A stretch of DNA of 64,000 nt from an uncultured Victivallaceae bacterium. GTDB taxonomy: Bacteria; Verrucomicrobiota; Lentisphaeria; Victivallales; Victivallaceae. The position numbers and the translations under genes are program-made. Where the stretch lies: NCBI GenBank assembly GCA_944392655.1, contig CALXXL010000002.1, positions 62,001 through 126,000 on the forward strand, written 5' to 3'. Each line of letters starts with the position of its first letter. The stretch's first letter is position 1. Positions 44,475 to 52,872 of the stretch are shown in pieces. The notes beneath the pieces were generated by a model. That model saw nothing but the letters and a program-made list of their open reading frames with translations. It searched no databases and was not told where the DNA came from.

Positions 44475-45679
44475 CAGAAGCAACAGCAAACAATTTGAAT
44501 ATGAAGATTGCGGTTCTCGGTCTGGGCTGCGGCGGAGTGCGTACGCTTAACGCGCTGGCGGCGTTGCCTGCGGCGGACAAACTTTTTCTGTACGCGCTGG
44601 ATACAGACGGGCAGACGCTTGGTCAGTCGAAGTTGCCGGAAACGCACCGTCTGATGCTGGACGAACAGTGGCGTCAAGGCCAGGGCTGCGGCGGTGATCC
44701 GCTAAAAGGTCAGCGTGCGATTGCCCGGGTTCGCGGCTCATTGGAGCAGCAGTTGACGGGTTTTGACTATGTTATTGTGGTTGGAGGGCTTGGCGGCGGC
44801 TTTGCTTCCGGCGCGGTGGTAGCATTGTCGGGGCTTTTATCGACGATGAAGATTCCGGCGATACATCTTCTGACCATACCGTTTTCGTGGGAAGGCCAGG
44901 CCAAGCGGAAGATTGCCGATGGGGCGATTGCCGAAATACTGAATCAGACTGACTGTCTGATGGTGCTGCCGAATGACCTGTTGTTTTCGGTACTGTCGCC
45001 TGAGTCTCCGGCGCGCGAAGCGTTTCTGCTGGCCGATGGCGAAATTGCGCGGGCGATCATTGCGGTGGCGGAAATTCTGACCAACCGCAACATTATTCCT
45101 GCCGACTACTCCGACCTGGCGGCGATACTCAAGGAACGCAAGAGTTTCTGTTCCATCGGCGTAGGCATTGCGGCGCTCAATGAGGTGCAGAATCCCGGTG
45201 AGCTGGCGGTTGACCGGATGCTGTCGTCGCCGTTGCTGGGCGGAGTAGGCAAACTGCGGGAAGCGGATGTTATTTTAATTTCGCTTCTTGGGGGGCCGGA
45301 GCTCTCGATTGCCCAACTTCAGCAGTCGGCTGCCTCGGTGGAAAAGTGCTGTGGCGAGTATCCGCGGATAATCCTCTCGGCCAACACGGCCGAAGAGTAC
45401 GCCAACTGCATTCTTGCCTCGGCAATTGCGATAAAATATACGGAAAAGGCGAAGATAAAGGTACGTAAAAAGCAGTCGAGCTTAAAGGAACAGCAGGTGG
45501 TATCGCCGGTTCCGCCGGAATCTGAATCCTCTCCGGAGCAGCTGGCATTGCCGTTGCCGCAGCCCCCGGTGGACAAAGGTATATTCTTCAACTCGGTTCA
45601 GGTGGTCTATAATGGAGAAGATCTCGATATACCGACCTTCCAGCGGCGGGAAATTCCGATAGACCGCGGAGAGAACTGA
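44471..45679 (+). CDS. ftsZ: divergent FtsZ
   Basis: 402 residues. FtsZ landmarks: 'IAVLGLGCGGVRTLN' at the start, LDTDGQTL, IPFSWEGQAKR, VLPNDLLFSVL, and a T7-like ADYSDL (211-216) keeping both Asp that act on GTP of the next subunit. The tubulin signature loop, normally GGGTGTG, reads GGGFASG (108-114). After an 80-residue Ser/Pro-rich linker the C-terminal tail DIPTFQRR (386-393) matches the FtsA-binding peptide of ordinary FtsZ. Position directly after ftsA agrees. Polymerisation and GTP use may differ from E. coli FtsZ. Confidence 0.88.
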   Translation: MTEATANNLNMKIAVLGLGCGGVRTLNALAALPAADKLFLYALDTDGQTLGQSKLPETHRLMLDEQWRQGQGCGGDPLKGQRAIARVRGSLEQQLTGFDYVIVVGGLGGGFASGAVVALSGLLSTMKIPAIHLLTIPFSWEGQAKRKIADGAIAEILNQTDCLMVLPNDLLFSVLSPESPAREAFLLADGEIARAIIAVAEILTNRNIIPADYSDLAAILKERKSFCSIGVGIAALNEVQNPGELAVDRMLSSPLLGGVGKLREADVILISLLGGPELSIAQLQQSAASVEKCCGEYPRIILSANTAEEYANCILASAIAIKYTEKAKIKVRKKQSSLKEQQVVSPVPPESESSPEQLALPLPQPPVDKGIFFNSVQVVYNGEDLDIPTFQRREIPIDRGEN

Positions 45680-45701
45680 ACCACTATTGTAATTGAATCA
45701 T

Positions 45702-45725
45702 GCGGGATCATCTCCCGCTTTTTTT
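45702..45725 (+). terminator. ftsAZ terminator
   Basis: A gcggga/tcccgc stem (45702-45707 with 45713-45718) and a T7 run, overlapping the last bases of the convergent helicase gene. Confidence 0.8.
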
Positions 45726-48700
45726 ATTTCTGAAAAATGACGGCTATTCCGGATGGCGGATTTATCACTATTCCTGTAACTGAATCGGGGTCTACCTGCA
45801 ATATTCCGGCCAGGGCCTGATTGTAAATGGCGATAATATCCCGGTATTTCTCTCTGATATACGACTCATCGGCATTGGCGGAGAAGTCGAACATAATCTG
45901 CTGAACCTCAGTAATAACGCCGCCGGACTCTGCAATATTGACCAGGTCAAAGCATCCGCTGATCTGCCGGTCATCTATAATGACGTCGAATTTTCTGCCG
46001 ATCCATCTGGTCCCTGCGAACTGGAGCAGAGAGGCAGTAAGCGGTACCTCCAGACATGATTTAAGCCATCCATCGCTGCTGTACCCGCCGGAGACAAATT
46101 CGCTCATAAACTGCCGTCGCATACGGTTATTATGCTCTTCGGTTCCGCTGTCGCGCAGCTGAAGAAGGGAGCTGACCGTCTCCTCATGCGGTACCGGCAT
46201 TATGCGCGGCATACGATGCCGGACTCCACCGGGAGCGAGCTCCGGCCAGACGGGGGAACTCTGAACCTGACGCGGCTTTACCGGTTCGGATTTATACCAT
46301 GCCGTCCCGAATCTGCCGGTCAATACCTGTTCCTGCGGGAACGACTCATCCATAACGGTTATATCGTTGAGTTTAAAGCAGCTTTCAAAAACAAGGTCAG
46401 CCGGATAATACGACATTTTGCGGTTATCTTTGATGTAGGTTGACTCCCCTGCCTTATCCGACCACTTGCAATACAGTTTTCTTTTCTCCTTTGCCGGAGC
46501 CGGCAGTAATACAAATACCGCTCTCCGTGCCCGGGTAAGGCCGACATATAAGACGCACAGCTCCTCAAATACTCTGCGGCTGTGGGTACTGTGCATAAGT
46601 CTGGCAAGCGAAGGCTCGGTAAAACCCTCGGCGCCGGGGTTGAAGAGGATGAACTCCTCCTCTTCAGAACGCATAAACCCCCGGGTTGGAACAGTAGTCC
46701 AGCTGTTGCTGTTTTTAAGCGGCAGAAATACCGCATCAAAAGTCAACCCTTTGCTGTGATGGATAGTCATCATCTTGATTTTGCCAGCCAGCGCGGTAGA
46801 ACTTTTTTTGTAATCGTTAACAAAACTGCGAAAATTTATCGCATCTTTGAAAGCGTTTATCCGGTCAAAATCGCGTGCCGCGGTCAAAAGCAGTTCAATA
46901 TTTTCGCTGAACTCACGCTTTGCAGATGCGTTATCACGTATTCCGGCAAGGGTATAGGTCAAAAACTTATAAATTCCCCTGCTGAGCAGTTCGGCGTCGT
47001 GAGCGAATACTCTGCGGTTGCGCGGCACTCTTCCGGCGACCTCCGGGTGCATCTCGGCAGCGAACAGGCTCAAAGTGTCGCCGGGATGTTGCAGGTAAAC
47101 CATCAGCTCCAGCAGGGAGGCGATAAAATAGTCTGAAGCGATCGACTCCTCGCCCTCCCATGTAAGTTTATCCTGCAATGCCGGGTTCAGATTAATCAGC
47201 GCCTCTTTCAACTCCATGCCCTCTTTGTTGTCGCGCACCAGAATTGCGCACTGCATGGCGCGCTCCTGCCACTTGAGTTCCTCAAGTCTGGTATTGATCA
47301 GCTCAGCAAACTCCATTGTGCTCTCCGGCTGAAGCTGTAATATCTCCATACATCCATCCACATCGCGGCCGGGAGTGTGCCTGGTCCAGGCCGCATTCCA
47401 GTCTTTGGCGGTCAGTTCGGGAATTGCGGCATGCGCCAGAGCCTCCGGAGCAAAAATGGTATTCAATCCATGGCAGATATCCAGACCGTAGCGGTATGAA
47501 TGGGGTAAAGTTTCATCTTGCAAACAGAACCGCTTTTTCTCCGCCGCCATCAGCCGGTAATCGCCCGACCGCCAGCCGTATATCGCCTGTTTCACATCGC
47601 CGACAATATAGAGAGAGCCTGCCTCATCCTCCGGCAATTCATCGATTATACTGTTGAACACCTCCAGCTGTTCCATACCGGTATCCTGAAATTCATCAAT
47701 CAGCCAGTGCCGCAACCGGCTGTTCAGGCGGAAATGGATATCATAAACCCACTCATTGCTGTGATCGCAGAGAATAAGCGGCAAATCGCTGAATCCGGCC
47801 ATACCCCGGGCCAGGACTTCGCGCCGGTAGCTGTCAGAGTAATCGGCCAGCAGTTTCCGGATTGCCGCGGTTCTTCTGCCGGAACGCAGAATGAGCAGAT
47901 CCGCCGCGAGTTTCAAAAGTCTTTTAACCGCCATCCGGCATTCAGCCGGGAATTTATTCATAAATGCGAAGCCGTCCGGTTTAAGTTCCCCGCAGTCGAA
48001 ATCCTCCCATGATTTAAAAATCTCTCTCAGCGACGCCAGCTCTGCCGAAGAAAATCCGGTATATTCATTAATATCCCGGCATTTCTCCATAAGATTATGA
48101 AGCTCCATGCCGCGTGGTTTAGCGCGGTCTTTAGCGAACGCATCGCTGTTGCGGTAACTCTCCCATATGCTGAAATCCGCGGCAGCGGTGCGTTTATCCA
48201 GTCTGATATCGGCAAATCGCTCCCAGCACTCCGGTTGATTACGCCACGCATAATATGTCTTAGCCTGCAACAACAGTTCTTCGGCAACGGTGAACAGCTG
48301 TTTTCCGGCGGCCGATTCAACCAGTGCCTCCCGGCATGCCTCTCTCAGTTCCTCCGCCTCATCGCCTGCGGCCTCTCCCAGGAGCCGGCTTATCATGATA
48401 ACGGATATTCTTTCGGAGTCGAATCCGGAAATTATCTCCGGTGCGCCCGGAAATCCCAGCTCAAACGGGAAAGCGGAAGCGATATTGAGCATAAAACTGT
48501 CTATAGTGCTGATATTCAAACGGTTTTTATACAGAATCAGCAATTTCAGCAACCGTTCAGTCTGTTCACGCGTTGCCGTAACGCCGGAGGATTGAAGTTT
48601 GCGGTTCAATCCGTCCATGCCGTTCTTCAATGCGCCGCACAATATAAGAACGACGCGCTCATATATCTCCATTGCCGCAGCCCGGGTAAAAGTCATTGCC

Positions 48701-48837
48701 ACAATCGTAGAGAGGCTGGTCTCCGGATTGTCTGCCGCGAGTAGCATTCCGATAAACCGCACCGCCAGATTTTCAGTCTTTCCGAATCCGGCCGAAGCGT
48801 TAACCGCGCACGACTTGAATTGTACCGTATTGTTCAT
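45724..48837 (-). CDS. UvrD-type helicase, AddA-like
   Basis: 1037 residues, superfamily 1. Walker A is ASAGFGKT (14-21), with Phe where Ser or Thr is usual. LIDEFQDTGMEQL (Walker B) and YIVGDVKQAIYGWRSGD, MTIHHSKGLTFDAVFLP and YVGLTRARRAVFVLL follow in order. The C-terminus keeps the GCFDLV of an AddA-type nuclease fold but reads ITEVQQIMFDFS where active enzymes have a DYKT, so the nuclease is probably dead. Works with the downstream-named AddB-like protein to process DNA ends for recombination. The start overlaps the addB stop by four bases. Confidence 0.88.
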   Translation of the reverse strand: MNNTVQFKSCAVNASAGFGKTENLAVRFIGMLLAADNPETSLSTIVAMTFTRAAAMEIYERVVLILCGALKNGMDGLNRKLQSSGVTATREQTERLLKLLILYKNRLNISTIDSFMLNIASAFPFELGFPGAPEIISGFDSERISVIMISRLLGEAAGDEAEELREACREALVESAAGKQLFTVAEELLLQAKTYYAWRNQPECWERFADIRLDKRTAAADFSIWESYRNSDAFAKDRAKPRGMELHNLMEKCRDINEYTGFSSAELASLREIFKSWEDFDCGELKPDGFAFMNKFPAECRMAVKRLLKLAADLLILRSGRRTAAIRKLLADYSDSYRREVLARGMAGFSDLPLILCDHSNEWVYDIHFRLNSRLRHWLIDEFQDTGMEQLEVFNSIIDELPEDEAGSLYIVGDVKQAIYGWRSGDYRLMAAEKKRFCLQDETLPHSYRYGLDICHGLNTIFAPEALAHAAIPELTAKDWNAAWTRHTPGRDVDGCMEILQLQPESTMEFAELINTRLEELKWQERAMQCAILVRDNKEGMELKEALINLNPALQDKLTWEGEESIASDYFIASLLELMVYLQHPGDTLSLFAAEMHPEVAGRVPRNRRVFAHDAELLSRGIYKFLTYTLAGIRDNASAKREFSENIELLLTAARDFDRINAFKDAINFRSFVNDYKKSSTALAGKIKMMTIHHSKGLTFDAVFLPLKNSNSWTTVPTRGFMRSEEEEFILFNPGAEGFTEPSLARLMHSTHSRRVFEELCVLYVGLTRARRAVFVLLPAPAKEKRKLYCKWSDKAGESTYIKDNRKMSYYPADLVFESCFKLNDITVMDESFPQEQVLTGRFGTAWYKSEPVKPRQVQSSPVWPELAPGGVRHRMPRIMPVPHEETVSSLLQLRDSGTEEHNNRMRRQFMSEFVSGGYSSDGWLKSCLEVPLTASLLQFAGTRWIGRKFDVIIDDRQISGCFDLVNIAESGGVITEVQQIMFDFSANADESYIREKYRDIIAIYNQALAGILQVDPDSVTGIVINPPSGIAVIFQK

Positions 48838-51635
48838 GCGTCCCTCCTGCGGTTTTCCGGCTGAATCATATCCTCAGCCCGGTATACGCCGATTCTGGCT
48901 CTCAAGGGATCGAACATATCCTTTTCCGCCCGCGGCGGCCAGAATACCCGGTCGACAAATATCCGTCTGAGGACATAGTCGGCGCAAGCGACTGCACTCT
49001 CCAGCATCTCCTTTTCGCTCAGCTCCCGGAAAAGTTCCACTCCGGTAAAGGCATATGCGACCGGCAGATTAAAATATCCGCTTTCAATCTCATCCTCCGC
49101 GCCCAGTTCTCCGCGCTGCTGCAGAATATGGCGGACAATAACCGAATAAAGCGGCAGTTGCAGATCAGTCCAATACTTTTTCCCTCCCGGGACTTTCCGC
49201 ATTCTCTCTTCTTCCGCATCATCAGTCCACAGAGCTGCCGCACCGCCCCAGTGCCTGGTGGCCGGGGAATCGCCTTTATTGCCGGTCTTATAATCGACCA
49301 CCCGCCATATTTTATGGTCGCCAGAATCCGCCGTGCGGCAGTCCAGCCGGTCGAGTTTACCGACAATGGTGATATTCTTCCGCCACTCCCCGTGATCGGA
49401 AAAATACTCATTATACAGTTCATCCCAGTTAATGGCGATACTCTCTTCCACCGCTTTTAGCCGCCATCCCTCTTCAAACAGTGCGGTCTGTACACCGGCA
49501 AATGCGGTCAGATTGTTTCTGAGGATCTCCTTCTGCAGTTCAACCACGCCGAAATCGCCGCCGAATATCTGCTTACGGAAAACCGACTCCATTGTTTTAA
49601 GCAGAAATCCGGTAATCTCCCCGCACTCTCCATTGCGACACTCCCGCCCAAACTTCTCCAGTACAGCGTGAGCCACCGTGCCGAACTCCAGAGGATCCAT
49701 TTCCAGACTGCGGTCCTCCTGTTCTTTTGCCCGATATATCCGTTCATAATAATACCGGAACGGACACTTCAGATATTGTGCAAATCCGGTAACCGACATA
49801 GTTCTGCCGGCGAACTCCCGCTGTGGAACCACCAGCTTTTCCGGTGGTTCAGTTCTGGCGTTGAACGGTGCCGCCAAATCCAGGTCGCCGGAGAAAATTG
49901 CTTCAGCCCGTGCATACATCTCCTCGCCGTCGCACTGCAAAAGCAGCCGTGAAGGCGACAGCGCATCCCCCTGCTGCGAGGTCCGCCCGAAGAATATCAC
50001 CATATCCCCGCCGCGCGACAGAAGCGATTGAAATCTAACCACATCCGCCGCATAATTAAGCTCCTGGCTGCTCATTTGCAAAAACTCCCGCAACTGCCGG
50101 GGCAGGAAGATTCCCGACTCGGGCGGATAGGCAAAATTATCCTCATTCATACCCGCCAGAACAAGCGCGCACTCCTTGTGCCACGGCAGTTCCAGAAAAC
50201 CCGCCATCTCCGGTTTTCCGTCCAGATTGCCCTCATCCGGCATCCGCGTGCGGTGTAAAATATCAGCCAGGAGTACGAGTTGTGTTTCGCGTTCACTCTC
50301 TTTTAAAGCGAGCACACTCTCCACGCAATTCCGCAGTAATTTCAACTCAACCGGATCAATCTCCTCTTCCGAAACGGTTACAATTCTGCTGAAGATTCCC
50401 CATAACTCATTTATCACCCTTCCGCCGCACTCCTGTAAACTCTTGCGCCAGCCATACACCGTCTGGCTGAACAAACCGCTGTCCGCCAGATGCAGTTCAT
50501 CGAGTGAAGAAATTATATGTTCACTCTGCATTTTGTCGAGTTGAGCGAGAGAGTCCTGCCACACCCATGTATTGTCCATCTGCTCAAGATAATTGCGGAT
50601 AAAGAAGTTGCGGGCAAGCCTGCCTGCCGTATCGTAATTGACCTTTTCCCTGGCAAGTTCCATAAGTGTCATAAACAGCGCCGTGCACGGCTGCATGCGA
50701 AGCTCTTCACTTCCCGGGTTATAAAACTCCGGAGCTCTGTCCAGAATAAATTCGCGCACCTCCCGGTCAAGTACGCCGATCACCTGTGGCGACACCGGCC
50801 CAATGGTGCGGAGAACTGCCCGTCCCTGTTCAGCCGGAGTACCGAGCCGACGCACCCGGTTCTGCCAATCCAGTTCTATCTGCCACTTCTGCCAGTAATC
50901 AATATCGGGGCGTCCCCACTGGTCAAAATGTTGCAGCTCCTCTTCCGGAGCAAAAATCATCACATCAATATCTCTTGAACTAAGTTGAACGGCGTTAATC
51001 ACCGCTCCGCGCAGTTCACTGCATCCGATTATGACAACTCTTCTATGTCTCGCCGGATTACGCATTGCGTTCAATTTTGCGGTCACCGGATCGCTTCCGC
51101 CGTCGAGACTGGCGAGATACTCTCTTTCCAGCAGTTCAAGCGTTCTGAATCGCTCCTGCTCTTCATACCGCATAACGCCTGACATCTCTTCCAATTTCAG
51201 CAGTACGTCGCCAAGGCTCAATCCATCCGCCGCCAGCTCCTCGCGCAACTGTTGTATCTCGTGAGCTATACCGGAATAGAACTCTGCCGGCCAATCCTCT
51301 TCAAATGGATTCTGATGCAGAAGGATCATCATTTCCTGCGGATGCCGGGTAAAGACCTCCAGCCAGCACTTTAATATCTGAGCCTCATTAGCGGTCTCCT
51401 GTCCGGTAAACAGCACAGAGTCCGGCAGTTCAATATTCAATCCGGTAACTCCTCCGGCATTCTGATATCGAACAGCCATCTCCTCGCGCAGCAGTCGTCC
51501 GGCTTCCGCAGTCGGCACCAGAATCAAGGTATCGCTGAAGTCGGCGATTCCGGCATGGGAGCAGTAACGGCACAGTTGTTCCGCCGCCAGTTCGGTGTAG
51601 GAAGAGTTCCAGTTTAAAGCGATTTTTCTTATCAT
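48834..51635 (-). CDS. AddB-like PD-(D/E)XK nuclease
   Basis: 933 residues. The N-terminal part is a helicase-like fold without a working Walker A, opening with NWNSSYTELAAEQLCRY. The C-terminal nuclease is intact: 'VTGFAQYLKCPFRYYYERIY', FGTVAHAVLEKF and KLDRLDCR..VVDYKTGNKG with the catalytic Asp and Lys. The Cys cluster that binds iron-sulfur in Bacillus AddB is not seen. Together with the AddA-like partner it would resect double-strand breaks. Upstream sits a 56-residue basic protein gene, 39 bases away. Confidence 0.85.
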   Translation of the reverse strand: MIRKIALNWNSSYTELAAEQLCRYCSHAGIADFSDTLILVPTAEAGRLLREEMAVRYQNAGGVTGLNIELPDSVLFTGQETANEAQILKCWLEVFTRHPQEMMILLHQNPFEEDWPAEFYSGIAHEIQQLREELAADGLSLGDVLLKLEEMSGVMRYEEQERFRTLELLEREYLASLDGGSDPVTAKLNAMRNPARHRRVVIIGCSELRGAVINAVQLSSRDIDVMIFAPEEELQHFDQWGRPDIDYWQKWQIELDWQNRVRRLGTPAEQGRAVLRTIGPVSPQVIGVLDREVREFILDRAPEFYNPGSEELRMQPCTALFMTLMELAREKVNYDTAGRLARNFFIRNYLEQMDNTWVWQDSLAQLDKMQSEHIISSLDELHLADSGLFSQTVYGWRKSLQECGGRVINELWGIFSRIVTVSEEEIDPVELKLLRNCVESVLALKESERETQLVLLADILHRTRMPDEGNLDGKPEMAGFLELPWHKECALVLAGMNEDNFAYPPESGIFLPRQLREFLQMSSQELNYAADVVRFQSLLSRGGDMVIFFGRTSQQGDALSPSRLLLQCDGEEMYARAEAIFSGDLDLAAPFNARTEPPEKLVVPQREFAGRTMSVTGFAQYLKCPFRYYYERIYRAKEQEDRSLEMDPLEFGTVAHAVLEKFGRECRNGECGEITGFLLKTMESVFRKQIFGGDFGVVELQKEILRNNLTAFAGVQTALFEEGWRLKAVEESIAINWDELYNEYFSDHGEWRKNITIVGKLDRLDCRTADSGDHKIWRVVDYKTGNKGDSPATRHWGGAAALWTDDAEEERMRKVPGGKKYWTDLQLPLYSVIVRHILQQRGELGAEDEIESGYFNLPVAYAFTGVELFRELSEKEMLESAVACADYVLRRIFVDRVFWPPRAEKDMFDPLRARIGVYRAEDMIQPENRRRDA

Positions 51636-51674
51636 GTAGTGGAATAGTGTTGCCGGGGCAATACCGGGTTGTGG

Positions 51675-51845
51675 TTATTCGCGTTTGCGCGGTCTTTTTT
51701 TCTTTTTATACCGTGGTGGACGCTCGGCCAGCGCCCAAACGTCGGTCTCGTCGTCGGACTCCCGGCCATTAAGTCCGTCGCGAATATCCTCGCGGGCCAG
51801 GGCATCCCAGAATAGATCCCGGTCGTCTTTATTTTTTATTGCCAT
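51675..51845 (-). CDS. 56-residue protein with basic tail
   Basis: Short frame MAIKNKDDRDLFWDALARED followed by IRDGLNGRESDDETDVWAL and a basic end AERPPRYKKKKRPRKRE. AAGGTG lies a few bases before the ATG. Acidic first half, strongly basic end, no signal. It lies 39 bases upstream of the AddB-like gene on the same strand and after a terminator, so it likely leads that operon. The basic tail suggests nucleic acid contact. Not recognised. Confidence 0.6.
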   Translation of the reverse strand: MAIKNKDDRDLFWDALAREDIRDGLNGRESDDETDVWALAERPPRYKKKKRPRKRE

Positions 51846-51873
51846 ACCCGCACCTTGTTCATATTATAAAATC

Positions 51874-51905
51874 AAAAAACCCGGAGCCACCGTAATGGCT
51901 CCGGG
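51874..51905 (-). terminator. terminator of the small-protein unit
   Basis: A 10-bp perfect stem (51880-51889 with 51896-51905), 6-nt loop, then six T residues on the minus strand. It follows the stop of the 97-residue protein gene by 38 bases. Confidence 0.9.
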
Positions 51906-51943
51906 AACAAACCAAATCAGAGAAATCTATACCCAAATAAATC

Positions 51944-52237
51944 TCACAATCTCAAACAGCAATTCAAAGTTCTCAGCGCGGGACGCTTAATGCTCAGCTT
52001 TGTCGGCACCCGGCGTTTGGCCGTAAGGGTGTGAGCCGTCCAAAATACCTTGCTGGCGCCAACGGAGATGGTCAGAGAATCAGAACAGGGCATAACCCTG
52101 TATTCCCGGGATTCCAAATCTCCCGCTGCGGCAAATACCACGCTAGAGGATGAATGAACCCACGTGGAGAGAGAGATCGTCAGCTCATCGGCCAACGCCC
52201 CGTTTTTAATCCACATCTGGTTCAGGAGTAAATGCAT
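51944..52237 (-). CDS. 97-residue protein of unknown function
   Basis: Mostly strand-forming: 'LADELTISLSTWVHSSSSVVFAA' and 'SLTISVGASKVFWTAHTL', then a basic C-terminal part with KRRVPTKLSIKRP. No signal peptide. Second gene of a two-gene unit with its own promoter and terminator, 50 bases after the 79-residue gene. The ribosome site is weak. Real coding is likely because it sits exactly between promoter and terminator, but the product is not recognised. Confidence 0.6.
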   Translation of the reverse strand: MHLLLNQMWIKNGALADELTISLSTWVHSSSSVVFAAAGDLESREYRVMPCSDSLTISVGASKVFWTAHTLTAKRRVPTKLSIKRPALRTLNCCLRL

Positions 52238-52287
52238 TTTTACGCTCTTTTAAATTTCTTTGTCTAATCGGTTAAATCAAGTTTGTA

Positions 52288-52527
52288 TTACTTAGCCTGT
52301 TCGTTTTTCTGCAGAACGCCGGCTTCGAGCAATTTGTCGATCAGCTGCTGCATGGAGTTGAACGCGCCGAGGAAGCCCTGCGGAGGCATGATGATGCGTT
52401 CGTTAACTTCCGGAACGGGAGCGGCGCCGTCAGCTTCGGGCTGCAGGGTTACGAAATCGAAACGAACCATGCCGCCAGCGAAATGAATCTGACCGATACC
52501 ATCTGCGTAAATTTCTTTCTTTGCCAT
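52288..52527 (-). CDS. 79-residue protein of unknown function
   Basis: 79 residues with Met-Ala-Lys-Lys start, a strand region (GQIHFAGGMVRFDFVTLQPE), IIMPPQGFLGAFNSMQQL and a C-terminal amphipathic helix. It vaguely recalls DUF3467-type proteins (a strand, then an 'ERIIM-P' step and a helix), at low confidence. A perfect AAAGGAG precedes the ATG. The good ribosome site, promoter and compact unit point to strong expression. Confidence 0.68.
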   Translation of the reverse strand: MAKKEIYADGIGQIHFAGGMVRFDFVTLQPEADGAAPVPEVNERIIMPPQGFLGAFNSMQQLIDKLLEAGVLQKNEQAK

Positions 52528-52730
52528 TTTTGAACTCCTTTTGTTTATTTGGGTATTTTTCTTTTCCGTGCACACCTTGTGCAACGGGTTAAATCTTATT
52601 ATAACTTGCCACTGCACATTATGCAGTGCCGCCCATGCGCTATGTGGAACTGTAGCTTACCATCTCATTCCAACCATTGGCACGGCGCTCTTTTTTTAAC
52701 AGCCTCCGGAACTCATCATCCCGGACTACG
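52528..52730 (-). promoter_or_regulatory. 200-nt transcribed leader of the small-protein unit
   Basis: About 200 nt between the promoter and the ATG at 52527 without a gene. It holds a 7-bp hairpin at 52610-52628 (cactgca/tgcagtg) and a second with one bulge at 52567-52586. No known riboswitch is recognised. It could be a regulatory leader or a small RNA. Confidence 0.45.
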
Positions 52731-52735
52731 GCATT

Positions 52736-52764
52736 ATAATAATCCCACCTTAAATAATAGTCAA
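52736..52764 (-). promoter_or_regulatory. strong promoter of the small-protein unit
   Basis: On the minus strand TTGACT (52759-52764), 17 bases, TATTAT (52736-52741), close to consensus. Confidence 0.65.
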
Positions 52765-52793
52765 GGCGTTTTTAAGATTTTTTTGCACTTTTT

Positions 52794-52823
52794 TTGAACC
52801 TGAAAAGCTAAAACATTTGTAAT
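52794..52823 (+). promoter_or_regulatory. possible promoter of the 641-residue protein gene
   Basis: TTGAAC (52794-52799), 18 bases, TGTAAT (52818-52823), 49 bases before the ATG. Confidence 0.35.
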
Positions 52824-52872
52824 AAAGGGTTTTTGAATTATTTTAATATAAAAATTCAAAGAGTTTCATACC

